Part shown: in pieces, positions 1 to 8,357 of the stretch
Numbering within the stretch: the stretch's first letter is position 1
Layout of the letters: every line of letters starts with the position of its first letter
DNA from: Pseudomonadota bacterium
GTDB taxonomy: Bacteria; Pseudomonadota; Gammaproteobacteria; Xanthomonadales; Xanthomonadaceae
Assembly (NCBI GenBank): GCA_023388355.1
Contig: JAEWGI010000063.1
Span: 79,269-143,268, forward strand
Direction: 5' to 3'
DNA length: 64,000 nt
The notes under the pieces: generated by a model
Told to the model about the DNA's origin: nothing
Seen by the model: only the letters and a program-made list of their open reading frames with translations
Database searches by the model: none
Program-made: the position numbers and the translations under genes

Positions 1-283
1 GCGGCGCCGGGTCGATCAGAAACAGCACGTCGCCTTCCTGCACGTCGCTGCCTTCCTCGTACACGCGCTTCTGCAGCACGCCCGGCACGCGCGCGCGCAC
101 GTCGGCGCTGCGGAAGCCGGCTAGGCGGCCTCCGATCTCGCGGGTCAGCGGCAGGTCGGTCGCGGTGGCTTCGACCACGCCCACCTCGGGCGGCGGCGGC
201 TGGGCGGGCGCCCCGTCACCGCCGCAGGCGGCGAGCAGGCACACGGAGAGGACGAGCGGCAGGGCGGCGGCGATACGGGACAT
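1..283 (-). CDS. RND efflux periplasmic adaptor lipoprotein (5' part only)
   Basis: The N-terminal 94 residues of a gene cut by the left edge. The protein opens with a lipoprotein signal whose lipobox LLAAC places the lipidated cysteine at residue 20. A Pro-rich linker follows, then a stretch (PEVGVVEATATDLPLTREI, later DVQEGDVLFLIDPAP) typical of the biotinyl-lipoyl-like region of AcrA/MexA membrane-fusion proteins. By family knowledge such proteins bridge an inner-membrane RND pump to an outer-membrane channel. The pump gene would be expected beyond the left edge. The ATG at 281-283 directly precedes the signal peptide. A HlyD-type adaptor for another transporter class cannot be excluded from this fragment. 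Confidence 0.82.
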   Translation of the reverse strand, partial: MSRIAAALPLVLSVCLLAACGGDGAPAQPPPPEVGVVEATATDLPLTREIGGRLAGFRSADVRARVPGVLQKRVYEEGSDVQEGDVLFLIDPAP

Positions 284-349
284 CGTGGGGGACCTGTCTG
301 GGCCTGCACGGCAGGCGGCGGCAATGGCAATGCAATTTCTGAACCGGGC

Positions 350-355
350 AGTATA
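350..355 (-). promoter_or_regulatory. Possible -10 element for the efflux adaptor gene
   Basis: On the minus strand the hexamer TATACT lies about 70 bases upstream of the adaptor start. A weak TTCTGT can serve as a -35 with a 16-base spacer. This is a visual match only. No TetR-type palindrome was seen around it. Confidence 0.3.
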
Positions 356-508
356 CTTGACCGCCAAATGAACAGAACCCTGCCATAGGTCAGGTGTGCC
401 GGGAGTGTGGGCGGGGCGGCGTTCTTCCTCGACCCGGGCCGGGCCGGCTAGTGGATCACGGAATGAATCCGGTGAGGAGGCGCCGGTCGCCTGCCCCACC
501 CCGCGCGA

Positions 509-1180
509 TCAGCCCGGCAGCACCAGCTCCTCCGCCGCGGCCGCGCCGTCGCCCTGCGCCGCGTGCGACAGCACGCCCAGACACGGCCCCGGCAACGCGC
601 CACGCAGCAGCGCCAGATACTCCTCGACGCGATCGAACTCCCGATCGACCCGATTGCCGATCCAGCCGACCAGTCGGCAGCCGTTGGCCTCGATCGCGCG
701 CGCGGTCAGGCGCGCATGGCTCAGGCAGCCCAGGCGCAGGCCCACGACCAGCACCACGTCGGCGTCGATGGCGCGCACCAGCGCCGCCTGCTCCAGGCCG
801 TCGCCCATCGGCGCCAGCCAGCCGCCGGCCCCCTCGACCACCACCGCGTCGGCCTGCGCGACCAGCCGCGAGAACGCCGCCAGCAGCGGCGCCAACGCCA
901 CCTCGATGCCGGCCTCGCGGGCCGCCAGCTGCGGCGCGGTGGCCGCCGGCAGGGCAAAGGGGTTCACGTCCGCATAGGCGGGCCGCGGCCGGCTGGCGGC
1001 GAGCAGGGCCAGCGCATCCCCGTTGCGCCAGCCCGCCTCCGTCCGCTCGCAACCGCTGGCCACCGGCTTCATGCCCAGCGCGCGCACCCCGCGCGCGCGC
1101 AGCGCGTGCAACAGCGCCACCGAAGCGAAGGTCTTTCCGATCCCGGTATCGGTACCGGTGACGAACCAGGTGCGCGTCAC
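509..1180 (-). CDS. bioD: ATP-dependent dethiobiotin synthetase BioD
   Basis: BioD carboxylates 7,8-diaminopelargonate to dethiobiotin, the penultimate step of biotin synthesis, in the cytoplasm. The 223-residue product has the P-loop GTDTGIGKT at residues 9-17, a switch-like VEGAGGWLAPM and the usual family length. The start is GTG at 1180: it overlaps the TGA of the upstream gene as GTGA (1177-1180), and the P-loop then sits at the normal distance from the N-terminus. An in-frame start further upstream would run deep into the neighbouring gene. Translational coupling to the TMEM175-like gene is likely. No other bio gene lies in the window. Confidence 0.93.
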   Translation of the reverse strand: MTRTWFVTGTDTGIGKTFASVALLHALRARGVRALGMKPVASGCERTEAGWRNGDALALLAASRPRPAYADVNPFALPAATAPQLAAREAGIEVALAPLLAAFSRLVAQADAVVVEGAGGWLAPMGDGLEQAALVRAIDADVVLVVGLRLGCLSHARLTARAIEANGCRLVGWIGNRVDREFDRVEEYLALLRGALPGPCLGVLSHAAQGDGAAAAEELVLPG

Positions 1181-1947
1181 CGCGCATCCCCATCGACCGG
1201 CAGCGCCAGGCGCCGGCGTTCGCGCGCGGTGTGGAACCAGGGCATCCACAGCGCGAGCGTGGCGTAGATCCACATCGGCGCACCGGCCACCAGGCGCCAG
1301 CCGCCGACCGGCAGCGGGTCGATCGCATACAGCACCAGACCCAGCATCAGGCTAGCCAGCGACACCGCGGCCAGGATCGCGTGCGACCCGGTCTCGGTGC
1401 GCAGCTGGTGGACTTCGTTGCGATCGAGGCCGAGTGCGGCGGAATGACGCAGCGCATGCGCGTTCATCCGCCACAGCAACCAGGCCAGCAGGCCGAAGCC
1501 GAGGCTGTAGACGATGAAGGCGGTCTGCAGATCGCGCAGCGCCGTGCCCGCACCCTCACCAAGTTCGCTGGGCAGCCAGCCGCCCGTGAGCAGCGACAGG
1601 AAGCTCGAAACCACCATCCGCAGCGGGTAGACGTAGACCATCACCACCAGTACGAAGGCCAGGCTGAGCACCGTTGCCCGCGCGTCCTCCAGGCCGGTGC
1701 GGCGGCTCCAGCGGTTGTGCGCGGCCCAGAACATCATCAGCAGCGCGAAGCAGGCGACGAAGCCCGGCACCCTCTTCAGCGCCTCGCGCAGCTCCGCGGC
1801 CGACTGCGGCAGGTCGCTGGTGAAAATCACCAGCAGGCTCAGCGAGAACGCGAACGCGGCATCGACGAAGGTTTCCAGCCGCGTGACCTGTTCGCCGCGC
1901 AGGCGGAAGCCGGAGCCGTCGCGATCGAGATATTCCAGTGTCCCCAT
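1177..1947 (-). CDS. TMEM175/DUF1211-family membrane protein
   Basis: A 256-residue integral membrane protein with about six hydrophobic segments. Near the N-terminus (residues 23-40) the sequence RLETFVDAAFAF resembles the R-x-x-x-F-S-D signature of the TMEM175/DUF1211 family, whose characterised bacterial members are potassium channels. Here the serine of FSD is replaced (FVD), so channel activity is inferred from family only. It lies upstream of bioD with a four-base overlap and is divergent from msrC across a 43-base gap that must hold both promoters. Confidence 0.72.
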   Translation of the reverse strand: MGTLEYLDRDGSGFRLRGEQVTRLETFVDAAFAFSLSLLVIFTSDLPQSAAELREALKRVPGFVACFALLMMFWAAHNRWSRRTGLEDARATVLSLAFVLVVMVYVYPLRMVVSSFLSLLTGGWLPSELGEGAGTALRDLQTAFIVYSLGFGLLAWLLWRMNAHALRHSAALGLDRNEVHQLRTETGSHAILAAVSLASLMLGLVLYAIDPLPVGGWRLVAGAPMWIYATLALWMPWFHTARERRRLALPVDGDAR

Positions 1948-1990
1948 CCGGTCCTCCGGAGTGCGCGGGGGCCGCTGCTACACTGGCCCC

Positions 1991-2473
1991 ATGTTCACGG
2001 CCCCCAGTCTAAGCGGCGACCGGCCGCAGCAGTACCACCAGCTGGCGGACCAGGCTCGGGCGCTGCTGCACGGCGAGCGCGACCGCATCGCCAATGCCGC
2101 CAACCTCTCGGCGCTGGTCTACCACGCGCTGCCGCGGCTGAACTGGGTCGGCTTCTATTTCTTCGACGGCAGCGAACTGGTGGTCGGCCCGTTCCAGGGC
2201 CAGCCGGCCTGCGTGCGCATCCCGCTCGACCGCGGCGTGTGCGGCGCTGCCGCGCGCACCCGCCAGGCCCAGCGGGTCGACGACGTGCAGGCGTTCCCGG
2301 GCCACATCGCCTGCGACGCGGCCTCGCGCTCGGAGCTGGTGCTGCCGCTGGTGCGCGCGGGCGAGCTGCTGGGAGTGTTCGACCTCGACAGCCCGGATCC
2401 GTCGCGTTTTGACGTTATCGACCAGGAGGGGCTGGAGTCCATCGCCCGGATCTATATCGAGTCGCTGTCATGA
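1991..2473 (+). CDS. msrC: Free methionine-(R)-sulfoxide reductase (GAF type)
   Basis: The product (160 residues) is a single GAF domain that reduces free methionine-R-sulfoxide with thioredoxin as electron donor. Three cysteines at 74, 84 and 108 reproduce the spacing (10 and 24 residues) of the redox cysteines of E. coli fRMsr, in the contexts QPACVRI, RGVCG and HIACDAASRSE. The ATG at 1991 gives the normal family length. The gene overlaps the next by four bases (ATGA at 2470-2473), so the two are probably co-translated. Confidence 0.9.
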   Translation: MFTAPSLSGDRPQQYHQLADQARALLHGERDRIANAANLSALVYHALPRLNWVGFYFFDGSELVVGPFQGQPACVRIPLDRGVCGAAARTRQAQRVDDVQAFPGHIACDAASRSELVLPLVRAGELLGVFDLDSPDPSRFDVIDQEGLESIARIYIESLS

Positions 2474-2850
2474 ATGCACCGCTGAAGATGCGCAACATCG
2501 GCCCCAAGTCCGCCGCCTGGCTGCGCCAGGTGGGCCTGCATACGGAGGCCGACCTGGTGTCCGCGGGTCCGGTGGACGCGTTCATGCGGGTCCGGCGCGC
2601 CGGCTTCAAACCGAGCCTGAACATGCTTTATGCGCTGGAGGGCGCGCTGCGCGACTGCCACTGGCAGGAGGTGCCCGAAGCACGCCGCAGCGAGCTGGTG
2701 GCCGCGGTGGAAGCCGCCACCGCCGAACTGCCGCCGCCGCGCGGCCGCCCCGCCGCCGCACCGGTGACCACCACCCATCACCAGGACGAATCGTCCGCCC
2801 CCGCGCCGGACTTCCTCGACGAGCCGGGCGCCGGCCACGACCGCGACTGA
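2470..2850 (+). CDS. TfoX/Sxy C-terminal domain protein
   Basis: A 126-residue protein whose first 80 residues match the TfoX C-terminal domain (MRNIGPKSAAWLRQVGL, then ALEGALRDCHW), a helix-hairpin-helix-like fold. The TfoX N-terminal domain is absent, and a Pro/Ala/Asp-rich tail of about 40 residues follows. In other gammaproteobacteria full-length TfoX/Sxy promotes competence-gene expression. Stand-alone C-terminal-domain proteins have no firm role, so regulation of competence is only a possibility. It is translationally coupled to msrC. Confidence 0.8.
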   Translation: MNAPLKMRNIGPKSAAWLRQVGLHTEADLVSAGPVDAFMRVRRAGFKPSLNMLYALEGALRDCHWQEVPEARRSELVAAVEAATAELPPPRGRPAAAPVTTTHHQDESSAPAPDFLDEPGAGHDRD

Positions 2851-2964
2851 GCGCGACCGGGGAACCGGACGGCCCGCCGCGACGCGTTCCGGCCAGCCAG
2901 CAACCAGCCACGACCAGCGGCCGGCCGCCGGCCTCGCCGTCCCCGATCCCGTACAATGCCCCCG

Positions 2965-3175
2965 CTTCGAGGTGGCCCGCGGACGTTCGTCCAAGGGCTG
3001 AAACGGGAAGCCGGTGACGCCGGCGTCGCGACATGCGACGCGGCCATCCCGGCACTGCCCCCGCAACGGTAAGCGCGTCAGGCCGCCGCATCCGCCACTG
3101 TGCCCGGGCATGGGAAGGCGCGACGGCCGAGGCATCGATGCCTCGCGCGCGAGTCCGGAGACCGGCCGCGAAGTC
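2965..3175 (+). promoter_or_regulatory. Cobalamin (AdoCbl) riboswitch
   Basis: The 447-base gap before btuB holds the conserved blocks of a cobalamin riboswitch in order: GGGAAGCCGGTG near 3007, CACTGCCCCCGCAACGGTAA near 3053, GCCACTG near 3096, GGGAAGGCG near 3112, and a B12 box GAGTCCGGAGACCGGCC at 3151-3167. By family knowledge, cobalamin binding shuts down expression of the downstream transporter. A -10-like TACAAT lies at 2952-2957 just upstream. The boundaries are estimated. Confidence 0.93.
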
Positions 3176-3297
3176 CACTGGTTGCGATGCGGAGGGCGTC
3201 GCGGCGGCGATGCCGGCGTTGGATCCGGCTGCGCGGCCCTTCTCCTCGCGACTCCCGAAACTGCGCGTACGCGGGTGTGCGCGCGATGGAGACCTGC

Positions 3298-5169
3298 ATG
3301 CAACGTTCCCTTCCGGCGGCCGTCGCCGCCGTCCTGTTCCTGCCTTCGCTGGCATTCACCGGCAGCGCGCGCGCCGACGCCGCCGCCGCCGACCTCGACA
3401 CCGTGCTGGTCACCGGCACCCGCAGCGAGATGCTGCTGGCCGACAGCCTGGTGCCGGCCCAGGTGATCGAACGCGCCGAGATCGAGCGCAGCCAGGCGCG
3501 CGATCTGATCGAGCTGCTGCGCGGCCGCTCCGGCATCGACGTGGGCAATACCGGCGGTCGCGGCAAGCTCAGCAGCCTGTTCCTGCGCGGAACCGAGTCC
3601 GACCACGTGCTGGTGCTGGTGGACGGGGTCAAGATCAATTCCGCCACGGCGGGCATGCCGGCGATCCAGGACCTGCCGCTGGCGCAGATCGAGCGCATCG
3701 AGATCATCCGCGGCCCGCGCTCGAGCCTGTACGGCTCCGAGGCGATCGGCGGGGTGATCCAGATCTTCACCCGCGGCGGCCGCGATCCCGGCTTCTCCCG
3801 CTACCTGCAGCTCGGCGCCGGCAGCCACGGCGCGCGCGAGGCCGGCGCCGGCTTCGAGTATCGCGGCGAGCGCGGCTGGGTGGGCGCGCACGGCGCGCGC
3901 GAGTCGACCGACGGCATCAACGCCTGCCGCGGTTCGGGCGCGCTGTTCCAGGGCTGCTTCGCCGACGAGCCCGACGACGACGGCTACCGCAACACCTCGC
4001 TCAACCTGCACGGCGGCGTGCGCCTGGGCGAATCGCTGAGCCTGGACGGGCGCTTCCTGCAGGCCGACGGCGACAACGAGTTCGACGGCTCCTGGACCAA
4101 CCGCTCGCGCACCCGCCAGCGCGTGATCGGCGGCCGACTGCTGCACGCGCCGGAGGACGGCCGCATGGTGCTGACGCTGGCGCTGGCGCGCAACCAGGAC
4201 CGCTCCGACGATTTCCACGACGACACGCTGCGCACCAGCTTCCAGACCCGCCGCGACAGCGCCTCGCTGCAGGCCGACGTGAAGCTGGCGCAAGCGCACC
4301 TGCTCAGCGTCGGAATCGACCACGGCAACGACCAGGTCGACAGCACCACGGTGTACGCGGTGGGCGACCGCGACAACACCGGCGTATTCCTGGCCTACGG
4401 CGGTCGCGCGGGCGCGCAGCGTTTCCAGGCCAGCCTGCGCCACGACGACAACGCGCAGTTCGGCAGCCATCTCACCGGCGGGCTGGGCTGGGGCACGGAG
4501 GTCGGCGGCGGCGTGCGCCTCAACGCCACCCTCGGCACCGGCTTCAAGGCACCGACCTTCAACGACCTCTACTACCCCGGATCGGAAAGTCCCGACCTGC
4601 GGCCGGAGGAATCGGTCAGCCTCAACCTCGGGCTGTCGCGCATCGGCGCGAACCACCACTGGTCGTTCGACGTGTACGAAAGCCGGATCGACGACCTGAT
4701 CGTGTTCGTCTATCCGCCGCCGGACTACCGCGGCGTGGGCCGCAACGTCGACCAGGCGCGGATCCGCGGCGCCGAATTCTCCTTCGCCACCACTCTGGCA
4801 GGCACCGACCTGGCGTTCGAACTCGGCCACACCGATCCGCGCGACCGCAGCGGCGGCGCCAACCACGGCAACCTGCTGGCGCGGCGCGCGCGCACCACCG
4901 GTCGCATCGACGTGGATCGCGCGTTCGGCGCGCTGCGCGCCGGCGTCTCCGTGCAGGGCGCCGGCGCGCGCTACGACAACGCCGCCAACAGCGTGCGCCT
5001 GGGCGGCTACGCCACCACCGACCTGCGCCTGGAATACGCGCCGCACCGCGACTGGACGATCCTCGCGCGCGCCAGCAACGTGTTCGACCGCAGCTACGAG
5101 ACCGTGGCCTGGTACTACCAGCCAGGGCGCGAATTCCACCTCGCCCTCCGCTGGCGCCCCGCGCGCTGA
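3298..5169 (+). CDS. btuB: TonB-dependent vitamin B12 receptor BtuB
   Basis: Outer-membrane receptor that takes up cobalamin using TonB energy. The 623-residue product has a signal peptide ending near SARA, a TonB-box-like DLDTVLVTG close to the mature N-terminus, a plug domain (residues about 45-160, with IERIEIIRGPRSSLYGSEA) and a C-terminal beta-barrel ending in an aromatic-rich strand. BtuB identity is supported by its size and by the cobalamin riboswitch about 120 bases upstream. The ATG at 3298 was chosen because a GGAG lies 6-8 bases before it and the signal peptide starts there; an in-frame ATG at 3286 is an alternative. Confidence 0.93.
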   Translation: MQRSLPAAVAAVLFLPSLAFTGSARADAAAADLDTVLVTGTRSEMLLADSLVPAQVIERAEIERSQARDLIELLRGRSGIDVGNTGGRGKLSSLFLRGTESDHVLVLVDGVKINSATAGMPAIQDLPLAQIERIEIIRGPRSSLYGSEAIGGVIQIFTRGGRDPGFSRYLQLGAGSHGAREAGAGFEYRGERGWVGAHGARESTDGINACRGSGALFQGCFADEPDDDGYRNTSLNLHGGVRLGESLSLDGRFLQADGDNEFDGSWTNRSRTRQRVIGGRLLHAPEDGRMVLTLALARNQDRSDDFHDDTLRTSFQTRRDSASLQADVKLAQAHLLSVGIDHGNDQVDSTTVYAVGDRDNTGVFLAYGGRAGAQRFQASLRHDDNAQFGSHLTGGLGWGTEVGGGVRLNATLGTGFKAPTFNDLYYPGSESPDLRPEESVSLNLGLSRIGANHHWSFDVYESRIDDLIVFVYPPPDYRGVGRNVDQARIRGAEFSFATTLAGTDLAFELGHTDPRDRSGGANHGNLLARRARTTGRIDVDRAFGALRAGVSVQGAGARYDNAANSVRLGGYATTDLRLEYAPHRDWTILARASNVFDRSYETVAWYYQPGREFHLALRWRPAR

Positions 5170-5197
5170 GCCCTGCCCGCACCGCAGTCTCCGCACA

Positions 5198-5651
5198 GGT
5201 TGGGGTGAGCGCAGCGAACCCCAACAGATCGGAAGCCGCACGCCAAGCTGGAGCGGCCGGACGCGCGGAGAGATGTCACCGACGCCGTGGGGTCCGCGCG
5301 TTGGGGTTCGCTTTGCTCACCCCAACCTATGGGTGGCGTGGGCCTGCGTGGGTTGTTCGCCGCCGTTCTCCCGCCACCCGGCTCGACGCCGGCTCATGCA
5401 GGACGACGCCCGCCGACAGCCATAGGTTGGGGTGAGCGCAGCGAACCCCAACGGATCGGAGGCCGCACGCCAGGTTGGAGCGGCCGGACGCGCGGAGAGA
5501 TGTCATCGACGCTGTGGTGGCCGCGTGTTGGGGTTCGCTGCGCTCACCCCAACCTATGGTTGATGCGGGCCTGCGTGGGTTGTTCGCCGCCGTTCGACAG
5601 CCACCCGTCTCGGCGCCGGCTCAGTGCAGGACGACGTGGGGCGGCAGCGCG
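5198..5651 (+). repeat. Two 227-bp direct repeats carrying palindromic REP-like units
   Basis: The btuB downstream gap holds two near-identical blocks, 5198-5424 and 5425-5651. Each block has a 28-base hairpin-forming unit beginning GGTTGGGGTGAGCGCAGCG (5198, 5425) and its inverted partner about 100 bases later (5300-5327, 5527-5554). The partners can pair over the whole block. The second block runs into the last codons of the leftward gene at 5621, and the first block carries a copy of the same tail (around 5394-5410). This looks like a local tandem duplication of an intergenic palindromic element plus a gene end. Confidence 0.85.
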
Positions 5652-6097
5652 TCCGCTGCGGGCACGGTTCCACGCAGGCCGCGCAATGCCGACACCAGCT
5701 CGCGGTAGCTCGCGGCGAGGTGGGCGAACAGCCCGGCGTAGGCGTCGTGTCCGGCGTCGGCCACGCCCTGGTAGGCACCGCGGCCCAGGTCGACGAAATA
5801 GTCCACCGCGACCCGGCGCCGCTGCGCCAGGTCCGGGAACAGGCCGGCCACCAGCAGGCAGCGGTCGCCGACGTCGCGCAGCGCGTCGCGGCGCGCGCTT
5901 CCTTCGCGCTGCTGCGCATCCAGCCATTCCAGCGCCTGGATGCGCGCCAGCAGGCGTTCGTCGCGCTGGTGGCGCAGCAGCACGAACACCAGGTAGCTTT
6001 CCTGCGATTCGTCCAGCGTGCGTCCGCATCCGGCCAGCGCCTCGCGGATCGCATCCTGCCACAGCGCGGCCGCGGCCCCCTGTCGTATCACGGTCAT
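5621..6097 (-). CDS. Conserved hypothetical protein, helical
   Basis: A 158-residue soluble protein rich in Leu, Ala, Arg and Asp, predicted largely helical, with no signal peptide, membrane segment or motif I recognise. A segment around residues 30-60 (DESQESYLVFVLLRHQRDERLL) resembles hypothetical proteins I associate with xanthomonads, but I cannot name a family. The start ATG at 6095-6097 opens straight into an amphipathic helix. Its last codons lie inside a 227-bp direct repeat, so the 3' end may have been reshaped by duplication. Confidence 0.65.
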   Translation of the reverse strand: MTVIRQGAAAALWQDAIREALAGCGRTLDESQESYLVFVLLRHQRDERLLARIQALEWLDAQQREGSARRDALRDVGDRCLLVAGLFPDLAQRRRVAVDYFVDLGRGAYQGVADAGHDAYAGLFAHLAASYRELVSALRGLRGTVPAADALPPHVVLH

Positions 6098-6152
6098 CGT
6101 CCCCCTCCGCTGTCCCCTGCCACGAGCCTAGCGCCGGGGCGCCGGCGCGTGT

Positions 6153-6180
6153 TGTCAGCAGTCGGGGGCGAGTGCTGACA
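6153..6180. other. Inverted repeat between the hypothetical gene and gph
   Basis: TGTCAGCA at 6153-6160 is followed after 12 bases by its exact complement TGCTGACA at 6173-6180. It lies about 55 bases upstream of the gene starting at 6097 and 34 bases beyond the gph stop. There is no T-tract, so it may be an operator or a weak terminator hairpin. Confidence 0.4.
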
Positions 6181-6213
6181 GCGGTGCCGGCCGTCGGCCG
6201 CGTGGCGCCCGCT

Positions 6214-6900
6214 TCAGACCGGTGCGGTGCCGGTGGCGCGCGCGTCGAGCAGGCTGCGCAGGTCGCCGGTCACTGCCAGCGCATCCGCCGAGTCCAGGTC
6301 GAATCCGCGGTGGTAGCCGTAGTCCACCAGCACCAGCGGCATGCCGGCGGCGCGCGCGGCCTCGGCGTCGGTGCGCGAGTCGCCCACCATCACGCAGTCG
6401 CCGGCCGCGGCGCCGAACGCGCGCGCCAGGTGCAGCAGCGGCAGGGCCGCGGGCTTGCATTCGGGCAGGGAGTCGCCTCCGACGATGCCGTCGAACAGCG
6501 CATGCCAGTCCAGCGCGTCGAGCAGCGGGGCAATGAAACGCTGCGGCTTGTTGGTGCACAGCGCCACCCGCGTGCCGCGTGCGCGCAGCCCGCGCAGCGC
6601 TTCCGCGGCGCCCGGGTACGGCTGCGCCTGGCGCGGCAGCGAGTCGGCGTAGTGGCGCATCAGCAGCGAGAACACGCGCTCGAACGACGGGCCGTCGGGC
6701 AGGTCCGCATCCGCGTGGCGCAGCGCGCGATGCAGCAGGATGCGCGCGCCCTCGCCGATCCACTCGCGCACCCGCGCTTCGGCAACGCCCGGATGGCCCA
6801 GTTCCACCAGGGTCCGGTCCACCGCCCAGGCGATGCCGCCGGCGCTGTCGATCAGGGTGCCGTCGAGGTCGAACAGCACCGCTCGCGGAAATTCCGGCAT
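6214..6900 (-). CDS. gph: HAD-superfamily phosphoglycolate phosphatase
   Basis: Dephosphorylates 2-phosphoglycolate, a product of DNA 3'-end repair and oxygenation side reactions. The 228-residue protein shows HAD motif I at the N-terminus (FDLDGTLIDS; nucleophile Asp11 and acid/base Asp13), motif II LCTN, the motif III lysine in ECKPAALP and motif IV VMVGDSRTDAEAA, with a helical cap between motifs I and II. A start at 6900 gives the usual length; longer in-frame reading runs into dinB. Members of this subfamily vary in substrate, so phosphoglycolate is the best family guess. The gap to dinB is 55 bases. Confidence 0.88.
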   Translation of the reverse strand: MPEFPRAVLFDLDGTLIDSAGGIAWAVDRTLVELGHPGVAEARVREWIGEGARILLHRALRHADADLPDGPSFERVFSLLMRHYADSLPRQAQPYPGAAEALRGLRARGTRVALCTNKPQRFIAPLLDALDWHALFDGIVGGDSLPECKPAALPLLHLARAFGAAAGDCVMVGDSRTDAEAARAAGMPLVLVDYGYHRGFDLDSADALAVTGDLRSLLDARATGTAPV

Positions 6901-6955
6901 CGCGCTGGCTCCAGGAGTGGCCGCGCAGTCTAACGTCTGGCGCGCGGGCCGATGC

Positions 6956-8035
6956 TCATGCAGGCTCGGCTGCGGGGAACAGCCCGGGCTGCGCCGCGGC
7001 CTCTTCGACGTCGCGGAAGTTGGACAGGCCCACGCCCACCAGGCGGTAGCGGGTGCCGGCGGGCAGGTCCACGCGCGCAAGCAGCGACAGCGCGATCGCG
7101 GTGAACGCCTCGCAGCCGCGCGGCGGCGCGTCGGGCGTGTGACTGCGGGTGAGGATCCGGAACTGCGCGGTCTTGAGCTTGAGCACCACCGTGCGCCCGA
7201 CCCGCCCGGTCCTGCGGTCCGCGGCCTGCCAGGCCTTTTCCGCCATCCGCCGCACGTGCGGCTCGAGTTCGGACAGGGCCAGGTCGCGCTCGAAGGTGTC
7301 CTCGGTCGAGATCGACTGCACCGGCTGGTCCGGCTGCACCGGGCGCTCGTCGATGCCGCGCGCGCGCCGGTACAGCGAAGCGCCGAAGCTGCCGAAGCGC
7401 ACCTGCAGCTCCTCAAGCGCCAGCGCGCGCAGCTGGCCCACGGTTTCCACGCCCAGTTGCGCCAGCTTGCCCTGCATCACCCGGCCCACGCCGGGAATGC
7501 GGGCCACCGGCAGCGGCTGCAGGAAGGCGTCGACCTGCGCCGGCCGGACCACGAAGATGCCGTCGGGCTTGTTCCAGTCCGAGGCGATCTTGGCCAGGAA
7601 CTTGTTCGGCGCCACCCCGGCCGAGGCGGTCAGCCGGGTCTGCTCGCGGATCCGGGCGCGGATCGCCTGCGCGGTGGCGGTGGCGCTGGGCGAGGGCAGC
7701 TTGGGCTCGGTGACGTCGAGGTAGGCCTCGTCCAGCGACAGCGGCTGCACCAGGTCGGAATGTTCGAGGAAGATCGCGCGCACCTGCCGCGACACCGCCT
7801 TATAGCGGGCGAAGTCCGGCGGCACGAACACCGCTTCCGGGCATAGGCGTTCGGCGCGCGCGGCCGGCATCGCCGAACGCACGCCGTAGCGTCGCGCCTC
7901 GTAGGACGCCGCGCACACCACCGAGCGCGCACCGCGCCAGGCCACGACCACCGGGCGGCCGCGCAGCGACGGATCGTCGCGCTGCTCCACCGAGGCGTAG
8001 AACGCGTCCATGTCGATGTGGATGATCTTGCGCAC
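6956..8035 (-). CDS. dinB: DNA polymerase IV (Y family)
   Basis: Error-prone translesion polymerase. The 359-residue product begins with the catalytic motif IIHIDMDAFYASVE (Asp8) and has the second carboxylate motif SLDEAYLDVT near residue 100, a thumb with the helix-hairpin-helix LPVARIPGVGRVM and a little-finger domain. Its length matches DinB. The C-terminus ends in LFPAAEPA, which may be a reduced beta-clamp-binding motif. I saw no obvious LexA box in the short upstream stretch, which is occupied by the DUF421 remnant. Confidence 0.95.
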   Translation of the reverse strand: MRKIIHIDMDAFYASVEQRDDPSLRGRPVVVAWRGARSVVCAASYEARRYGVRSAMPAARAERLCPEAVFVPPDFARYKAVSRQVRAIFLEHSDLVQPLSLDEAYLDVTEPKLPSPSATATAQAIRARIREQTRLTASAGVAPNKFLAKIASDWNKPDGIFVVRPAQVDAFLQPLPVARIPGVGRVMQGKLAQLGVETVGQLRALALEELQVRFGSFGASLYRRARGIDERPVQPDQPVQSISTEDTFERDLALSELEPHVRRMAEKAWQAADRRTGRVGRTVVLKLKTAQFRILTRSHTPDAPPRGCEAFTAIALSLLARVDLPAGTRYRLVGVGLSNFRDVEEAAAQPGLFPAAEPA

Positions 8036-8071
8036 GCCGCGCCATTCTAGGCGCCGCGGCGACCGCCCGGC

Positions 8072-8290
8072 CTACCCGCCCTCGCTCTCGACGATGCCGG
8101 TGTGGCCGTTGGGCTCGAGCACCGCCAGCGCGATCCCGTTGCGGCTGCCGCAGCCGGCCGAGCGCATCTCCGAATCGAACTCCCGGGGGCTGATCGACTG
8201 GCGTCGCAGCACGTCGCTGAAGACCTCGCCGTCGCGCGCGACCAGCGCCGGCTGCCCTCGACCGCGCGGTTCAGCGCCGGGCTGGACGAG
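8072..8290 (-). pseudogene. Remnant of a DUF421 (YetF-like) membrane protein gene
   Basis: The minus strand encodes PALVARDGEVFSDVLRRQSI followed by AVLEPNGHTGIVESEGG and a TAG stop at 8072-8074, which matches the C-terminal cytosolic domain of DUF421/YetF membrane proteins. Immediately upstream the homologous sequence SSPALNRAVEG continues in another frame, so a one-base frameshift lies near 8255. The N-terminal transmembrane part is gone and is replaced by repeat-rich sequence. No start codon or ribosome site is seen. Identification is from pattern memory. Confidence 0.6.
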
Positions 8291-8357
8291 TCGGGGTGGG
8301 GGCAGACCGGTTGCCGCGCCGCTTCACGCGCGCCTGCGGCGCGCGCCCCCATCCCGA

